From assembly GCA_003552765.1 (NCBI GenBank), contig PUOI01000594.1:1-6546 (forward strand): DNA of 6,546 nucleotides. The letters are read 5' to 3'. The stretch comes from Candidatus Hydrogenedentota bacterium. Its GTDB lineage: Bacteria; Hydrogenedentota; Hydrogenedentia; Hydrogenedentales; SLHB01. The notes beneath the pieces were generated by a model. The model made no database searches, was not told the DNA's origin, and saw only the letters and a list, made by a program, of their open reading frames with translations. Positions 4,734 through 6,546 of the stretch are shown here, in pieces; position 1 is the stretch's first letter; the number at the start of each line of letters is the position of its first letter. The translations under genes were made by a program, and so were the position numbers.

Positions 4734-6038
4734 CTACAGGTTGTAATACTCCTCCCATCCCTCGCGGGGCGGGGGATACGAAAGCAACTCATTGGCCTGG
4801 TCGTTGTCGACGAATCTCTTGCGCTCCGGATCAAAACTCAGCGGTTCGCCTACCCGGCCCATTTCCTGCGCAATAACGCCGAGCGTGAACACCTGATTAA
4901 GCGTCCCCGCCACCTCGAACGGCGACCGGGGCGTCTCCTCGCCCAGAGCGGAAAGCACGAAATTGGCGTAGTGGTTTGAGCCCGTCTCATAACCTGGGAG
5001 ATCCTCTTCAACCTCCTCATGTCTGGATTCGGGAATCACGCGAAGGGGGTCACCGTGAGTTCCACCCGCAAAGTCGTATTCCCCGCCGAGCAACACTTTC
5101 CCCGCCGAACCGGTGCGTTCCCCCTCGGGAGGGCGGTTGTCGTCTCCATCATACCAGTACACTTCCACCGGCGGCTTTTCTCCCCGGGCCGGGAACGTGA
5201 ATTTTAACGTGGTTTCCAGCGGGAAGATATACGGATTATGCCGCTCGACGTGAACGAGTTCGACTTCCGTGGGCAGGCCCAGTTCAAGGAAACGGTGCGC
5301 GGTGTCAAGAATATGCGGCCCCCAATCGCCGAGCGCTCCCATCCCATAGCGATACCACCCCCGCCAATTTCCGGGATGGTATCGTCCACTGAACGGGCGT
5401 TCCTCGGCGGTTGTATGCCAGAGATGCCAATGCAGACCTTCGGGAACCTCCTCGCCCTCGGGATATCCTTCCACCTCGCCCCAGGGATGCCAGCGCCGAT
5501 CCCGGTTGAAATGGGAAACTACTTTGGTGACGCCATCCGTGAGGCCCGCCTCGGCAAATGCCCTGAACTGATGATAGTTCGCGCCCGAGTGCCCTTGGTT
5601 GCCCAACTGCGTAACCACGTTGTATTTCTTCTCTGCTTCCATTAGCAGTTCGCTCTCCTGGAATGTGTTGGCAAGCGGCTTTTCCACGAATACGTGCTTG
5701 CCCATAGACATCGCCAGGATTGCGATCGGAAAATGCGAATGGTCCGGCGTACCTATACCCACTGCGTCAATGTCCCCGTCCATTTCCTCGAGCATTTCCC
5801 GAAAATCATAATAAGGGCGGGCGCCCTCATAGTCAGGCAACCGGTTTTCATCCACGTCGCATACCGCAACCACGTTCGCTCGGTCGTGATTGGCTATCTG
5901 GCGCGCGCCCACGCCACCCACCAATGCGTAGTTAAGCCGTTCGTTCGCCCCCGCTACCCGCGAGTAGGAAAGGGCCGTCAGCGCCCCCGCCGCGCTCACA
6001 CCCACCGTTTTCATGAAATCGCGCCGATTCAAGTTCAT
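4734..6038 (-). CDS. Tat-exported Gfo/Idh/MocA family oxidoreductase
   Basis: This 434-residue protein is a predicted NAD(P)-dependent dehydrogenase acting on a sugar, inositol or related polyol; the substrate cannot be read from the sequence. Residues 1-31 form a twin-arginine signal (NRRDFMK at 4-10, a hydrophobic stretch to about 29, cleavage probably after AGA), so the protein is likely folded with its cofactor and exported. The Rossmann part follows with GGVGAR at 41-46, VCDVD at 59-63, GTPDHSH at 96-102 and the family hallmark EKP at 119-121. GNQGHS is at 146-151. The C-terminal domain has GDWGPHILDTAH at 237-248, with likely active-site Asp/His residues. The frame continues 11 codons upstream, but ATG at 6038 has AAAGGAGGAA just before it and starts the Tat motif correctly. 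It appears monocistronic, with its own promoter. Such secreted paralogues are abundant in Planctomycetes-like bacteria. Confidence 0.92.
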   Translation of the reverse strand: MNLNRRDFMKTVGVSAAGALTALSYSRVAGANERLNYALVGGVGARQIANHDRANVVAVCDVDENRLPDYEGARPYYDFREMLEEMDGDIDAVGIGTPDHSHFPIAILAMSMGKHVFVEKPLANTFQESELLMEAEKKYNVVTQLGNQGHSGANYHQFRAFAEAGLTDGVTKVVSHFNRDRRWHPWGEVEGYPEGEEVPEGLHWHLWHTTAEERPFSGRYHPGNWRGWYRYGMGALGDWGPHILDTAHRFLELGLPTEVELVHVERHNPYIFPLETTLKFTFPARGEKPPVEVYWYDGDDNRPPEGERTGSAGKVLLGGEYDFAGGTHGDPLRVIPESRHEEVEEDLPGYETGSNHYANFVLSALGEETPRSPFEVAGTLNQVFTLGVIAQEMGRVGEPLSFDPERKRFVDNDQANELLSYPPPREGWEEYYNL

Positions 6039-6040
6039 GG

Positions 6041-6050
6041 TTCCTCCTTT
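6041..6050 (-). promoter_or_regulatory. Ribosome binding site of the oxidoreductase gene
   Basis: The minus strand reads AAAGGAGGAA, ending two bases before the ATG at 6038; the GGAGG core is 4 nt from the start, a little close. It selects this ATG over the upstream in-frame start at 6071. Confidence 0.75.
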
Positions 6051-6115
6051 GAGTAATATGGGGTTTCCCATGTTTTGTCGAGACCCCCTATGGCCTCTTT
6101 GCCCCCGGTTATCCT

Positions 6116-6144
6116 AGTGTAACCAGAGTTAGACCGTATGTCAA
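6116..6144 (-). promoter_or_regulatory. Sigma70-type promoter of the oxidoreductase gene
   Basis: On the minus strand TTGACA (6144-6139) is followed after 17 bp by TACACT (6121-6116), a full -35 match and four of six at -10 with the key first, second and last bases kept. Transcription would start near 6109, giving a leader of about 70 nt. Confidence 0.7.
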
Positions 6145-6212
6145 AGCATCGGCCAGCGCAATCGCATCAAAACACACCCACTTGAATCGTATTGTGTGCG
6201 TATTCTGGAGCC

Positions 6213-6277
6213 CTGATTATCAAGAGTCACTCAGAGATGGATTAGCCGATTAGGCTGGGGCTGAGTGACCTCATCAG
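6213..6277. other. Three-tier stem-loop
   Basis: Outer stem CTGAT (6213-6217) with ATCAG (6273-6277). Middle stem GTCACTCAG (6226-6234) with CTGAGTGAC (6261-6269), 9 perfect pairs. Inner stem AGCC (6244-6247) with GGCT (6253-6256) around GATTA. The nested order suggests a folded RNA, but the strand is unknown and no promoter is convincing next to it. Confidence 0.4.
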
Positions 6278-6400
6278 AGGAAGCAGATACAGCCCGAATG
6301 CGATGGACCAGGTGATCGGATCGCTGCCACATGCCTGTTACAGCAGCGGCTCAAGGGAATGAAGCTGGGGCATGATGGGTTCTCTGTCTCGCGCTTCGAT

Positions 6401-6442
6401 CCGCCGGTACAGGCCGCCCCGTCTTCTGGGGAGGCTCGGCGG
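6401..6442. other. GC-rich compound hairpin
   Basis: Outer stem CCGCCG (6401-6406) with CGGCGG (6437-6442). Inner stem GCC-G-CCCC (6413-6420) with GGGG-A-GGC (6428-6435), one mismatch, loop GTCTTCT. No immediate T-run follows in either direction. Part of a structured RNA or a remnant transcript end are both possible. Confidence 0.35.
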
Positions 6443-6505
6443 CGCGGGATATGGACTGCTGTTAATCCTTGTTTCCTTGCCGTGCATTATGGGTCTGTGC
6501 GGAGT

Positions 6506-6511
6506 TATAAT
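6506..6511 (+). promoter_or_regulatory. Isolated TATAAT box near the right edge
   Basis: A perfect -10 hexamer lies here. The best -35 candidate, TTGCCG at 6477-6482, is 23 bp away, too far, and nothing good sits at 16-18 bp. It may be a weak promoter for a gene to the right of the window, or chance. Confidence 0.25.
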
Positions 6512-6546
6512 CTAGAGAAACCGAATTGGGGTGCTCACAAGCACGA

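Larger units (their letters stand above)
6145..6546. other. Right-hand intergenic region without a supported gene
   Basis: Stops are frequent in the frames inspected, and no ribosome-site/start pair leads to a sensible protein. The stretch contains a three-tier hairpin (6213-6277), a 6-bp hairpin CGCTGC/GCAGCG (6322-6348), a GC-rich compound hairpin (6401-6442), an isolated TATAAT (6506-6511) and a 5-bp hairpin GTGCT/AGCAC at the edge (6531-6544). It may hold a structured RNA or the upstream region of a gene outside the window. Confidence 0.5.

Noticed and set aside
4239..4746. Short open frames of 60-100 codons in the spacer on both strands
   Set aside because: They overlap one another and show no known motif, convincing ribosome site or conserved-looking composition. 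One runs through the rplM promoter and another through the oxidoreductase stop.
6039..6071. Upstream in-frame start of the oxidoreductase at 6071
   Set aside because: It would place 11 extra residues before the Tat motif and include the ribosome binding site in the coding region. ATG at 6038 fits better.
6213..6277. Hammerhead-like core: CTGATGAG followed by a perfect stem on the minus strand
   Set aside because: After the stem a hammerhead needs GAAA, but the sequence reads TCTTGA, and no cleavage-site stem is found. Treated as coincidence.
6380..6410. tRNA-like T-loop sequence TTCGATC
   Set aside because: The five bases on each side do not pair as a T-stem, and no acceptor or anticodon arm can be built around it.
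1..6546. CRISPR arrays, complete insertion sequences, rRNA or tRNA genes
   Set aside because: No regularly spaced direct repeats, transposase-like protein or RNA gene signature was found on reading both strands.

Overview
The window reads as a piece of a GC-rich bacterial chromosome. It carries the end of a flagellar hook operon (+ strand), a convergent ribosomal-protein operon (- strand), and a separate exported oxidoreductase gene (- strand). Strong Shine-Dalgarno sites, GTG as well as ATG starts, sigma70-type promoters and a twin-arginine Gfo/Idh/MocA protein fit a flagellated member of the Planctomycetes/PVC, Hydrogenedentes, Lentisphaerae or a similar lineage. That placement is inference from protein style and gene content, not from a marker search.

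Region 1 (1-3203, + strand): the 3' part of fliK, then flgD, a small conserved 'flagellar operon protein' (TIGR02530-like), and flgE. Together these build and measure the flagellar hook: FlgD caps the growing hook, FlgE is the hook subunit, FliK measures its length and switches export specificity, and the small protein has no settled role. The unit ends at a GC-rich intrinsic terminator just after flgE. An 8-bp stem with a (CGAC)x3 loop lies before flgE.

Region 2 (3204-4286, - strand): rplM (L13) then rpsI (S9), both with GTG starts backed by good ribosome binding sites. A near-consensus promoter (TTGACA, 17 bp, TATAGT) lies upstream of rplM, and a terminator hairpin downstream of rpsI faces the flagellar one. 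A third hairpin sits between the two terminators.

Region 3 (4287-4733): a gene-poor spacer with no convincing ORF. It holds a perfect 17-bp inverted repeat whose arms are 230 bp apart, which looks like a 264-bp MITE-like element or a decayed insertion end, plus hairpins just after the oxidoreductase gene.

Region 4 (4734-6144, - strand): a 434-aa Gfo/Idh/MocA oxidoreductase with a Tat signal, its own ribosome binding site and a TTGACA-17-TACACT promoter.

Region 5 (6145-6546): no supported gene. It has several compound hairpins and an isolated TATAAT box near the right edge. No complete novel system is evident. The least explained items are the 17-bp inverted-repeat element, the structured spacer at 6213-6442, and the three-hairpin junction between the convergent operons.
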